In this document: piece by piece, positions 34,716-43,533 of the stretch | Numbering within the stretch: position 1 is the first letter of the stretch | Layout of the letters: every line of letters begins with the position of its first letter | From: Prevotella intermedia ATCC 25611 = DSM 20706 | Lineage (GTDB): Bacteria > Bacteroidota > Bacteroidia > Bacteroidales > Bacteroidaceae | DNA length: 64,000 bases | NCBI RefSeq assembly: GCF_001953955.1 | Contig: NZ_CP019300.1 | Location: 744,001-808,000 of the forward strand | Direction of reading: 5' to 3' | Notes under the pieces: generated by a model | What the model saw: the letters and a program-made list of their open reading frames with translations, nothing else | Told to the model about the DNA's origin: nothing | Databases searched by the model: none | Program-made: the position numbers and the translations under genes

Positions 34716-35735
34716 TTATTTCTTTGCCACTGCAGAAGCTCCGTCGTATGCCCACTTGTAGTAAGATGCGCCGTGAACAAAGCCTGCACCAAAGGCTGTG
34801 AATACAATGTTATCGCCTTTCTTCAGCTTAGCTTCCTCGTCCCAAAGTGCAAGTGGAATAGTTGCAGCACTGGTGTTGCCATAGTGCTGAATGTTGATTA
34901 TCACTTTTTCCAATGGAACATTGGCACGCTTTGCCACAGCTTCGATGATTCTGAGATTGGCTTCGTGTGGAACAACCCACGCAACATCGCTTTCTGAGAG
35001 GTTGTTGCGCTTCAAAATTTCCATAATGTCGCTGCTCATGCTTGTTACAGCATACTTGAAAACCGTGCGTCCCTCTTGATAGAGATAGTGTAAGCGACGG
35101 TCTACTGTAAACTGAGATGTAGGACAGACAGAGCCACCTGCCTTCATGTGCAGGAATGGCAGACCCTTGCCATCGGTACGAAGGAAAGAATCCTGTACGC
35201 CAATGTTTTCTTCGGTAGTTCCTTCAACAAGAACTGCTGCCGCACCATCGCCAAACAATACGCACGTCTGACGGTCTGTGTAGTCTACAATCGATGACAT
35301 CTTGTCGGCAGCTATAATGATAATGCGCTTATAGCGTCCGCTCTGTATCATCGTTGAAGCTACGTCGAGCGTATAAAGAAATCCGCAGCAAGCGGCAGAG
35401 AAGTCGAAACCAAAGGCATTCTTCAAGCCTAACTTGCCTATAACGATAGAGGCGGTTGATGGAAATTTATAGTCTGGAGTTGTTGTTGTAACGATAAGTG
35501 CATCAATGCTGTCGGGGTCGGCTCCTGTTTTCTCTAAGAGCTGCTTTGCCGCCTTGCGCGCCATATAGCTTGTACCAAGTCCCTCCTCGGTTAAGATTCG
35601 GCGTTCCTTGATGCCCACACGTTCCATAATCCATTCATCGGTGGTATCGACCATACGCGACAATTCCTCGTTGGTGAGGATATAGTCGGGTACATAGCCG
35701 CCGATACCAGTGATAATGGCATTTATCTTCTCCAT
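34716..35735 (-). CDS. fabH: Beta-ketoacyl-ACP synthase III
   Basis: The product is 339 aa. The catalytic Cys is in SAACCGFLY (Cys116), with the histidine in VPHEANLRI and the asparagine in HYGNTSAAT, completing the triad. It starts fatty-acid synthesis by condensing acetyl-CoA with malonyl-ACP. rpmF ends 7 bp upstream; yceD-rpmF-fabH is a classic gene order linking ribosomal protein L32 to fatty-acid synthesis. Confidence 0.97.
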   Translation of the reverse strand: MEKINAIITGIGGYVPDYILTNEELSRMVDTTDEWIMERVGIKERRILTEEGLGTSYMARKAAKQLLEKTGADPDSIDALIVTTTTPDYKFPSTASIVIGKLGLKNAFGFDFSAACCGFLYTLDVASTMIQSGRYKRIIIIAADKMSSIVDYTDRQTCVLFGDGAAAVLVEGTTEENIGVQDSFLRTDGKGLPFLHMKAGGSVCPTSQFTVDRRLHYLYQEGRTVFKYAVTSMSSDIMEILKRNNLSESDVAWVVPHEANLRIIEAVAKRANVPLEKVIINIQHYGNTSAATIPLALWDEEAKLKKGDNIVFTAFGAGFVHGASYYKWAYDGASAVAKK

Positions 35736-35741
35736 TCTCGT

Positions 35742-35927
35742 TTACTCTTCAGTTTCGTGTTCGATAGCAACCATACCACGATAGTAGCCGCAACTTGCGC
35801 AAACTGTGTGGTAAACGTAGTAATCTCCGCAATTAGGGCATACTGCCAATGTTGGAGCTTCTGCTTTATCGTGAGTTCTTCTTTTGAGTGTACGAGTCTT
35901 TGACTGTCTTCTTTTAGGATGTGCCAT
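35742..35927 (-). CDS. rpmF: 50S ribosomal protein L32
   Basis: The 61-aa product begins MAHPKRRQSKTRT and has two zinc-type CxxC pairs (CPNCGDYY and CASCGYYRG), the normal L32 pattern. It belongs to the 50S subunit. It lies 25 bp after yceD and 7 bp before fabH. Confidence 0.97.
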   Translation of the reverse strand: MAHPKRRQSKTRTLKRRTHDKAEAPTLAVCPNCGDYYVYHTVCASCGYYRGMVAIEHETEE

Positions 35928-35951
35928 AATTCTTTAAACGTTTAATATTTT

Positions 35952-36470
35952 TTATTTTTTTAATTTTAATAGGGCTTCCCAGCGCGAATCCATAGGTTTC
36001 TCGTCTTCCGAACCGCTTCGGGCGGCAGAGTGTTCCTCAAGGGCTCTTATCATAGCAGGGTTGCATTTTCCAGGTGCATGCACATGCTTGATAGGCAGAG
36101 CAAGAAGTATAAATTCGTAGACGAACCATGAAACATCGAGTATTCCTTCGTTCTCGGCCACCGTAACAAGGTCGTCGTCTTCTGAGTATGCGTTTCCAAA
36201 CTTAGCTTCAAGACGCTGTTGCGTCTCGATAGGTTGCTCCATATCGTCCAAACAAAGGTCGCACGGCAGTACAACCGTTCCTTTTTCGTGGAAATCGAGT
36301 GTGAAGTAATCGTTCTGCGTGCGTACTATCTTTAACGAAACGTGCACGTTTCCGCGACTCACTTCGGGAGCATCAACTGCCTTAAAGTAAGTATCGTCAA
36401 GGTCGAACTCGAAGCTATTCAAGCCGTCGGCAAGACCCTTCAAATCTATTTTAAGGATATCCAAGTCCAT
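35952..36470 (-). CDS. yceD: YceD / DUF177 family protein
   Basis: The product is 172 aa. The DUF177 signature is the Cys-containing segment VLPCDLCLDDMEQPI and, further on, the acidic-hydrophobic ILDVSWFVYEFILLALPIKH with the CNPAM that often follows. The family always precedes rpmF and is implicated in 23S rRNA processing in some bacteria and plants. It begins the rpmF-fabH-era-der transcript; TAACTTTG lies 11 bp upstream of its start. Confidence 0.93.
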   Translation of the reverse strand: MDLDILKIDLKGLADGLNSFEFDLDDTYFKAVDAPEVSRGNVHVSLKIVRTQNDYFTLDFHEKGTVVLPCDLCLDDMEQPIETQQRLEAKFGNAYSEDDDLVTVAENEGILDVSWFVYEFILLALPIKHVHAPGKCNPAMIRALEEHSAARSGSEDEKPMDSRWEALLKLKK

Positions 36471-36480
36471 AATCGGTGTG

Positions 36481-36488
36481 CAAAGTTA
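36481..36488 (-). promoter_or_regulatory. Promoter -7 element of the yceD-rpmF-fabH run
   Basis: The minus strand reads TAACTTTG, with TTTG 22 bp further upstream. The ATG is only about 11 bp from the box, so the leader is very short. Confidence 0.6.
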
Positions 36489-36608
36489 CGAATATTTTTC
36501 TGATATTAAGCAAATTAAAAGCAAAAATTATATATTTGGCTATTTGCAAGAAGTTTTATAGCGACAACTTCACATATTTTATTTTATAGGTGGAAAGAAG
36601 GCAATAAA

Positions 36609-36801
36609 GGTGTAAATATTTTTCAAAGAAACATCTTTTACTTAACTCGCTTGTTATCAGTGTGTTGCAAAACCTATTGTTTTGCGTTCCAAAAGCGTAG
36701 GTTTTGCACGGTAAAAGCGGCTCTTTTGCATCGCAAAACCTACGCTTTTGCAATGTCAAAGCGCAGTTATCACTTTTTAACAGAATTATCTTTACAAAAC
36801 G
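36609..36801 (+). repeat. 22-bp-period modular intergenic element, copy 3
   Basis: Same orientation as copies 1 and 2. The words at 22-bp steps are GCGTAGG (36695), GCGGCTC (36717) and CCTACGC (36739), then GCGCAGT (36761) in place of TCGAAAT. Words 1 and 3 are reverse complements, so here the outer pair can form the stem. It lies between the yceD promoter and the 3' end of the histidine kinase gene. Confidence 0.9.
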
Positions 36802-36864
36802 GAAGCGGAAATTCGGTGTTCCCTTTCGATAGTAAAGAGGAAATGAACCTACAAATAATAAGGA

Positions 36865-38034
36865 TTATTCGTTTGATTTCAGTTCTATTCTGAATGTGGT
36901 TCCCTTGCCCAGTTCGGAACTTTTCACAAAGATTTTACCGTTATGGTATTCCTCCACAATGCGTTTGGCAAGACTTAACCCCAAGCCCCAACCACGGCTT
37001 TTGGTGGTGAATCCGGGGCGGAATACATTGCGCATATCTTTCTTTTTTATGCCTTTGCCCGTGTCGCTGACCTCTACTATAACACGTTCGCCAACGGTTT
37101 CTACACGTAGCGTAATTGTTCCCGACTCGCCGCCCATAGCATCGACCGCATTTTTACAAAGGTTTTCTATTACCCATTCGAACAGCGAAGCATTGAGGCG
37201 GATAATTATATCGTCGGCAGGAAATACCTTTTTCAGCTGGATAGTCTTCGATGTGCGACGGTCCATATAGTCGATAACGTGGTCGAGCACTTCGCTCAGA
37301 CTCACTGGAACGGCTTCGGGCAGCGAACCAATCTTCGAGAAACGGTCGGCAATGAGCTGCAACCGCTTCACGTCTTTGTCCATTTCGGGCAGCAAATCGT
37401 CGTCGGGATAGGTTTCCTTCAATATGGTAGTCCATGCCATAAGCGACGAAATGGGGGTGCCAAGCTGGTGGGCTGTTTCTTTGCTAAGACCTACCCAGAC
37501 CTTGTTTTGCTCTGCTCGCTTCGATGTAAGGAGCGCAAATATAGCCACCACGACGAAGAGCATTACCACACCCAACTGCACGTAGGGATAGAGTGCCAGT
37601 CGTTTCAGCATCAGCGAATCGTCGTAACACACGTCGATATATTCGTTTGAAGCGTCGGAAAGTTGTATTCTTATGTTTTGCTTGTTGCTTTTCAGGCGTT
37701 TTGCCATAGCCGATACATACAACAAACTGTCTTTGTAGTTCTTGGCATTGATAACGACGTTGCGGAAGTCGGTTACGTTTTCATCGTTGTCGAGCACCAC
37801 GACGGGAATGGTATTGTTGTCGTTGAGCACTTTCAGAACCAATGCAAGGTCGGTATTTTCGTCGGCTTGGCTCAGTGCGCGCATCGCCTCTGCCCACACT
37901 TCCATCTTAGTGCGTTCCTGCCGAGCCAAATCTTTCGTAAGGATATTCGATGCTACCAACGACACAACTGCAATTGCAATTGCCGCCACAACAAGAATTA
38001 TCTTTACCTGCCTTATTCTATCTGTCCATTGCAT
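36865..38034 (-). CDS. Membrane sensor histidine kinase
   Basis: The product is 389 aa. Two membrane spans (about 12-32 and 150-172) enclose a sensor region of about 115 residues outside the inner membrane. The H-box is SKETAHQLGTPISSL, followed by N-, G1- and G2-type ATPase motifs (VIENLCKNAVDAMG, VSDTGKGI, GWGLGLSLAKRI). The HisKA variant ETAHQLGTP is common in Bacteroidetes kinases. No HAMP domain or response regulator gene is next to it, so the partner must be elsewhere. The signal is unknown. Confidence 0.92.
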   Translation of the reverse strand: MQWTDRIRQVKIILVVAAIAIAVVSLVASNILTKDLARQERTKMEVWAEAMRALSQADENTDLALVLKVLNDNNTIPVVVLDNDENVTDFRNVVINAKNYKDSLLYVSAMAKRLKSNKQNIRIQLSDASNEYIDVCYDDSLMLKRLALYPYVQLGVVMLFVVVAIFALLTSKRAEQNKVWVGLSKETAHQLGTPISSLMAWTTILKETYPDDDLLPEMDKDVKRLQLIADRFSKIGSLPEAVPVSLSEVLDHVIDYMDRRTSKTIQLKKVFPADDIIIRLNASLFEWVIENLCKNAVDAMGGESGTITLRVETVGERVIVEVSDTGKGIKKKDMRNVFRPGFTTKSRGWGLGLSLAKRIVEEYHNGKIFVKSSELGKGTTFRIELKSNE

Positions 38035-38108
38035 AACGCTTATATAAACGACTGAAAACCGATTTTATTGTATGCCGTTATGCCCTCTTTGGCACGTATG
38101 GAAACAAT

Positions 38109-38139
38109 AAGGGCGCACCTGAAATTCAGGTACGCCCTT
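38109..38139. terminator. Hairpin between the histidine kinase and the secreted protein gene
   Basis: AAGGGCG-ACCTGAA pairs with TTCAGGT-CGCCCTT. The minus-strand exit is ATTGTTTC, a weak U-tract; it lies just after the 38.2 kb gene's stop and so probably ends the BACON/subtilase operon. Confidence 0.6.
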
Positions 38140-38179
38140 GTAGTGTAAGTTTAATGATAACCGAATTAGAGGCAAGTCA

Positions 38180-39739
38180 TCACTTTATAAAAACCTTCTT
38201 GGTTGTTCCGTTAGAAGACTTCACGATGTTCAGACCTTTCTGCAAGTGCTGGAGTCTGTAACCATCGACTGAATAGTACGTCTCGGTGGTGTTGTCGTTG
38301 ACGGTGGCATTCTCGATACCTGCATAGACTACTTCGGTAGTCAGTGGGTCGCTTGAATACTTCTTGCCATCTTCCTCGTATACCATTACTACTGAAAGCT
38401 TCTTTATAGAAGAGTCGTAGAAGTGCAACAGACGCTGGTCGTCTGCTATCTTAATGTCTTCATTCTTCTTGTCTTGATAGTTGAAAGGAATATTAATCAT
38501 ATCGTTATCAATGTAGAAGTATTGAGATTTCTTGAACTCGAAAGGTTCTGTGTTATCACCAATGTAGACATTATAGTACATCTTGGCGGGGTCGAGGTAG
38601 TTGCCATCAACATCTGCGTTCTTTACATAGAAAGCCAATGTAATGGTGGTCATCGAGTAGTCGTAGCTTTCAACAGCCGAACAGTAGTGCAACTTCGGTG
38701 TTTCTGGCTTGGCAGCCTTCTGTTGGTATGGAGTCAGAACCAAATTTTCAAGATTTTCGAGGTCTTCTGTCGGAATATTCTTCGCACTGCTCTTACCCAT
38801 TATAATCTTGAGTATCTTGTCGTTGGTGAACGCACCCGTTGTGCTGTTGATGTTAAATTCGAGCTTTTCGGCAATGGTTGTAGCATCGTTGTAGGCTGCT
38901 GCGAAAGCGTGATACTCTGATGGGTCGCTCGAATACTTCAAGAAATCTTCTTTTACAGCTTTGCCAAGATACTGGTTAGTCAGCATAACAGCCTTGTTGC
39001 CGTCTTTTGTAAGCTTCACCCAAATGTCGGCAAGTTTCTTGCTTTTTGAAATTCCTTTCAAGTAAATGTCGTTACCGTCGATTGCAGCCTCGATAATGCG
39101 TGGAGATGTTTCACCCTTGCAAGTAAGCGTGTACTGTTTTTTGGCAGCCGAAGCAGGAGGTGTAACAAGCTTGTCGGTGAGAGGTTGGATAGTAACAGCC
39201 CAGTCGCCGTAACGACTTTCCCACATATTCTTGTTGTCTACCATTCCCAATATTTCGTCCTTAGAACCAGCTCCTAACATCGTAAGTGTAGAACCGTCCC
39301 AAGTGTACTCCATATAGTTCTTGCCTGCTACAACAACTTCGTACTTGTTGTTGTCTTTGATTGACATACGGTTAAGCGTGAATATACGTTCAGAGTTGCC
39401 CGAATCCTCATCGTCGTCGCCACTGTTGTCCTTGTAGATTACTTGAGGCAGCTTTGCCTTGTACTTTCCGTCGCTGACCTTTTCTAATTTCAGCCAAGAC
39501 TTACTATTAAGTCCTGAAAGAGGATTGTAAATGTAAAGGCAACCATCATCGCCTTCCACAATTTTAGAAACCAAACCTTCGTATCTACCGACGTCTGTGC
39601 CTGTCCAGCCTTTCTTTACCCAAGAGTCGCTGCTACGGTACATATTATCGATTAATTTTCCTTTTGGTGTGTCTACTATCTGTGCTGAAGCCGTGAGGCT
39701 CAGTGCTAATGCGCAGATAGAAAATAAAGTTTTTCTCAT
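38180..39739 (-). CDS. Secreted protein with a T9SS-like C-terminal tail, 519 aa
   Basis: A signal peptide (cut near LTASAQ) is followed by about 480 residues with no family I recognise, including a low-complexity acidic patch (DNSGDDDEDSGNSE at about 104-117). The C-terminal YYSVDGYRLQHLQKGLNIVK followed by SSNGTTKKVFIK is the pattern found in Prevotella proteins exported by type IX secretion or related sorting; that reading is inference. It is the last of five same-strand genes from 46.8 kb, with a 49-bp gap to the PorV-like gene. Confidence 0.75.
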   Translation of the reverse strand: MRKTLFSICALALSLTASAQIVDTPKGKLIDNMYRSSDSWVKKGWTGTDVGRYEGLVSKIVEGDDGCLYIYNPLSGLNSKSWLKLEKVSDGKYKAKLPQVIYKDNSGDDDEDSGNSERIFTLNRMSIKDNNKYEVVVAGKNYMEYTWDGSTLTMLGAGSKDEILGMVDNKNMWESRYGDWAVTIQPLTDKLVTPPASAAKKQYTLTCKGETSPRIIEAAIDGNDIYLKGISKSKKLADIWVKLTKDGNKAVMLTNQYLGKAVKEDFLKYSSDPSEYHAFAAAYNDATTIAEKLEFNINSTTGAFTNDKILKIIMGKSSAKNIPTEDLENLENLVLTPYQQKAAKPETPKLHYCSAVESYDYSMTTITLAFYVKNADVDGNYLDPAKMYYNVYIGDNTEPFEFKKSQYFYIDNDMINIPFNYQDKKNEDIKIADDQRLLHFYDSSIKKLSVVMVYEEDGKKYSSDPLTTEVVYAGIENATVNDNTTETYYSVDGYRLQHLQKGLNIVKSSNGTTKKVFIK

Positions 39740-39788
39740 AATTCTATATATTTTAGATTAGATAAATAAATAATTCATTCATTTTATT

Positions 39789-40742
39789 TTAGAAATCATA
39801 TCCAAGTCCAAAGGTGCAATAGCTGCTTCCAGCATCAACAGTTTTCAGCATATAAGCTCCGTTTATGCGCAGTCCGCGATACTTAACGCCTGCACCCATG
39901 GTAAAGTGGCTGAGGTTGTGGTCGCCATATTCGTAACCTGCCCGCACCGACACCATATTATTATAGGTGTATTCGAGTCCGCCACCAACCATAAACACTT
40001 TAGATTCTGATGGCTGGAAGAAATATCGTGTAGACAATGCTGCACCAACTTGGTGCTTGTCTGCCATATCAACCGACAATGCTCCACCTACTGCAACGTG
40101 TGTAGGCATTGAAGCCTTGTAGCCGTTGCCGTAATCGAGTTTAGGACCTATTGCAGCTACCTTGGCATCTACCATGAAGTTTGCAGCCTTGTTTGCTATC
40201 GTCATATCGTTGTTCTGATAGGAAGCTCCTACGGTAAATGCGCCACCATTGGCATTTTTTGAGAGGTGGCTGAATATGATATTTCCCATTGCATAGGCTG
40301 AAAAGCCTTTACCTATCATATAAGCATAACCAAAGTCGATGGTCCAATCGTAGGGCTTGTACTCTTTGGTTGGCTCTCCAAGCATATTAGAACCTTTGAA
40401 CTTTAGTCCACCTGCATAGCGGAAACCAGCAAATGCTGCGTGTCGCTTGGCAAACTTATAGCCCACAGTGGCTGTGTATAGCCCGAATGTTCCTTCAATA
40501 CCTTCTTCCTTTTCGTATATGGAAGCAGAAGCATCTGCTGTAAATTTCTTATCCACGCCGAAGAGTGCAGAAGGATTATTGTATAAGTACATTCCCTCAG
40601 CAGCTACCGAGGCATTGCCCATAGCAGCTGTTCTTGCATCGGTATTTGCAGTTAATATAGGAAGAGTCTGCCCTTGGGCATTAGCCTGCGTAGCACCGAA
40701 AAGTGCTGCGCAAGCAATTATGATGATGTGTTTTGACTTCAT
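39789..40742 (-). CDS. PorV/PorQ-like outer-membrane beta-barrel protein
   Basis: The product is 317 aa. A signal peptide ends ATQANAQ, then LPILTANTDARTAAMGNASVA, the start typical of PorV/PorQ-type proteins, and amphipathic strands to the end, which is the aromatic FGLGYDF. PorV shuttles T9SS cargo to the sortase in P. gingivalis; whether this copy does so is inference. It lies 11 bp downstream of a subtilase carrying a T9SS tail, a strong contextual hint that it serves that protein. Confidence 0.82.
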   Translation of the reverse strand: MKSKHIIIIACAALFGATQANAQGQTLPILTANTDARTAAMGNASVAAEGMYLYNNPSALFGVDKKFTADASASIYEKEEGIEGTFGLYTATVGYKFAKRHAAFAGFRYAGGLKFKGSNMLGEPTKEYKPYDWTIDFGYAYMIGKGFSAYAMGNIIFSHLSKNANGGAFTVGASYQNNDMTIANKAANFMVDAKVAAIGPKLDYGNGYKASMPTHVAVGGALSVDMADKHQVGAALSTRYFFQPSESKVFMVGGGLEYTYNNMVSVRAGYEYGDHNLSHFTMGAGVKYRGLRINGAYMLKTVDAGSSYCTFGLGYDF

Positions 40743-40753
40743 ACTCGTTGTAA

Positions 40754-43516
40754 TTATCGTTTAATGAACATTTGGGTGTATTTGCCCTTACTCGTATGTA
40801 CGGTAAGTTTGTAAGTTCCAGGGTGTAGTTTGGCAAGGTCAAGCGTAGCTACATTGTTCTTGTCTGGAGTTACGGTAGCTTTTATTACTTGCTCCCCTAC
40901 GGTAGAACTGATAACAAACTCTGCCTGTTTTACTTCAGGGTTGAGCAGAGCATTGATGTCTTTCTTCACTGGAATCGGATAAACTGCATAAACAGGAGCA
41001 GACTTTTTCTCAACGACACGAATTTGGAAAGAACCTTCAGAAGAGGTTTGGTGTCCGTCTGATGCAAGAATGCTAATGCGGGTTATACCCTTTGCCAATG
41101 GCTTTAGCTGAAGAACGTCGTTGCTAATTTCAGCTGTGGCAATGTTGCCGTTTGAAACATTGGCTTTGTAAGAAAGCGGATTGCTGCCACTGTTCGTATA
41201 ATGTCCCTTCAAAGGAATGTTCACAGCACCTTCGTCTAATCCTATTATATAGTTGTCGAATGGATTCTCCAACTTCGGAGGCATATACTTGAAAATCTTA
41301 AATGTAAAGCTCTTCTCTGATTTTGCTCCTAAGTCGTCTGAGAAAACAAACGTACAAGTGTGGCTGCCAGCTTCAAGAACGGGTACGATTGTAACGGTTA
41401 CAGTAGATTTGTTTACTGTGTACGATACGCCTTTGGTCTCGCCAGTAGTCTTTAAATCCCATTCGTGCCCATCAGGGTCAGCAACTTTGAAGCTGAAAGT
41501 CTTTCGGTCATTGTTGTTCAATTCGATAACTCCTTCTGGGAAATCAGTAGCTTCTGGAGCATGGTTGAGTTTCGTTGTACATTTCTGAATAGCAGGTTCT
41601 GAGAGGTTGCCCCAACGGTCTACTGCCACTACGGCAATGCTGTATGTCTTGTTATCTTTAAGATTGTCGAAAGTAAACTTAAGCGTTTCGCCTAAATTGT
41701 GTCCCATACCATTTATTTCCTGATAGTTCATATCCTTGAGATTATCAGCTGTCAGTTCGTTGGGACTGATGTACAATCTATAGAATGCTGCGGTCTTATC
41801 CTCATCTTTTGCAATGCTCCATTCAGCAGTAATATCCACGAAGTCTGGCGTAAGGGTCAATGTTCCAACCTTCTCTGGTGCAATCTTTGTATCTGTTTCA
41901 AAGGCTGCTTCAGCATCGATATATCCTTTACCTAACTTTCCTTTATATATAGGATTTATTTCGTCAATGTTGAAAGGTCTGTATGCAGTAATCAAACGTG
42001 TCTTCAGTTCTTCATTGGTGAAACCTTGCTTTCCGAAATACGACGCAATAAGTCCTGCAATACCAGATACGTGTGGACAAGCCATCGATGTTCCTTGTAG
42101 ATAGCCATAGCCTGAAGCTACTTTAGCCTTTGGCATAGTACTCAAGACACCTCCTTCTGTTCCGAAGGTTTCTTGGTCTCCGCCTGGTGCCATAATGGTA
42201 ACCCACTTAGCAAAGTTACTATAACTTGCTTTGGTGAAATCCCAAGCCATTGCCGAAACAGAAACAGTGGGAGCATAGCAAGCTGGATAAGCAGAAAACT
42301 CTTTGTTCTCATTGCCTGCAGCAAATATAACAACACCGCCCTTCATTGGAGAGTCTGGTCGTTGCTGACCTGCAGCATCGCAACCTGCCATCTTGATGAA
42401 ATAGTCGATAGATTCTTTTAGTAATCTCGGCATTTCAGTAACATTGGCTGTTGATGAATATCCCCAAGAGTTCTGACAGATGACTGCTCCATTGTCTGCT
42501 GCGTATTTAATAGCAGCCGCTGCGTCGCCTTGCTCGTTCTTCTTTCTGAAAATCTGGCAACTCATAAGTCGTACACCGCTTCCTGCAGAACCATCGCCAC
42601 CTGCTACGCCTGCAACACCCTTTCCGTTGTTGTTGCGTGCACCAACAGTACCAGCAACGTGTGTGCCGTGTCCGTCGTCGTCAGGTTCGATTTTGCCTCC
42701 AACAACACCGTCTGCCGTTACGAAGTTGTAACCGTAAACGTCGTCTACAAAACCGTTACCGTCATCATCAACATTTGGTTGGCCGTTCTTTTCCTTTTCG
42801 TTTATGTAGAGGTTATCCACCAAATCTTCGTGGGTAATATCAATACCACCATCGACAATGGCAACAATAACATTGCTCTTACCTGCTGTGTACTTTTCCC
42901 ATACAGGCTTTACGTTACAGTCAGCTCCTTTCTTTGCGTGTCCGCTTACAGAACCATCGTTGTAATAATGCCACTGTTTTGAAAGATACGGGTCATTAAA
43001 GACACCTGCAGCATCTTTCATTTCTGCGCTCGCACTTGAACCATTATAGGGCTTTGCTGTAACTTTTGGACGCTCAATGGGCAGAACACGTTCTGCATAC
43101 TCTATTCCATTCACTTTGTTGAACTGTTGCAGTACAGCTGAAACGTCTTTGCTTTCGTCGAAATAGATGGTGTACCAACGGTCGAGACCCTCTGCCACTG
43201 TTCGTGCTTCATAGATTCCTGCAGGCTTGAAAACTCTTTCCATTTTATAGGCACCTGAGTATTTCATTGCAGAAGCCATTGCAGAAGGAATATTCTGCAT
43301 TTCTACATTCCCATTAGGAGAGCTTGGTATAACGTGGTTGGTTCCCTTTGCCAACTTTACATTAATGCAGCCTTTTACTGCAAAAATATCCTTGTCAATG
43401 GTAACAGAGCGTGTATTGGAATTGGTTGCGTCCAAATCCAAGCTATCTTGACACGATGTTGTGAGCATCATACCAAAGATTGCACACACACATATATATA
43501 TAATAGATTTTTTCAT
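40754..43516 (-). CDS. Subtilisin-like serine protease (S8) with T9SS C-terminal domain
   Basis: I start at MKKSIIYICV (43516), giving 920 aa; an ATG 15 bp upstream is also possible. The triad is complete: Asp in IVDGGIDITHEDL, His in GHGTHVAGTVG and Ser in GTSMACPHVSG. An inhibitor-like N-terminal region precedes it. After the catalytic domain come an Fn3-like and an Ig/cadherin-like stretch, then an end (YPIPVKKDIN ... GTYKLTVHTSKGKYTQMFIK) fitting a T9SS type A sorting domain. The N-terminus is also lipoprotein-like (LTTSC then QDSLDLD), an odd pairing. It is co-directional with and close to its neighbours. Confidence 0.93.
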   Translation of the reverse strand: MKKSIIYICVCAIFGMMLTTSCQDSLDLDATNSNTRSVTIDKDIFAVKGCINVKLAKGTNHVIPSSPNGNVEMQNIPSAMASAMKYSGAYKMERVFKPAGIYEARTVAEGLDRWYTIYFDESKDVSAVLQQFNKVNGIEYAERVLPIERPKVTAKPYNGSSASAEMKDAAGVFNDPYLSKQWHYYNDGSVSGHAKKGADCNVKPVWEKYTAGKSNVIVAIVDGGIDITHEDLVDNLYINEKEKNGQPNVDDDGNGFVDDVYGYNFVTADGVVGGKIEPDDDGHGTHVAGTVGARNNNGKGVAGVAGGDGSAGSGVRLMSCQIFRKKNEQGDAAAAIKYAADNGAVICQNSWGYSSTANVTEMPRLLKESIDYFIKMAGCDAAGQQRPDSPMKGGVVIFAAGNENKEFSAYPACYAPTVSVSAMAWDFTKASYSNFAKWVTIMAPGGDQETFGTEGGVLSTMPKAKVASGYGYLQGTSMACPHVSGIAGLIASYFGKQGFTNEELKTRLITAYRPFNIDEINPIYKGKLGKGYIDAEAAFETDTKIAPEKVGTLTLTPDFVDITAEWSIAKDEDKTAAFYRLYISPNELTADNLKDMNYQEINGMGHNLGETLKFTFDNLKDNKTYSIAVVAVDRWGNLSEPAIQKCTTKLNHAPEATDFPEGVIELNNNDRKTFSFKVADPDGHEWDLKTTGETKGVSYTVNKSTVTVTIVPVLEAGSHTCTFVFSDDLGAKSEKSFTFKIFKYMPPKLENPFDNYIIGLDEGAVNIPLKGHYTNSGSNPLSYKANVSNGNIATAEISNDVLQLKPLAKGITRISILASDGHQTSSEGSFQIRVVEKKSAPVYAVYPIPVKKDINALLNPEVKQAEFVISSTVGEQVIKATVTPDKNNVATLDLAKLHPGTYKLTVHTSKGKYTQMFIKR

Positions 43517-43533
43517 TACTATTCCTTTCAATA

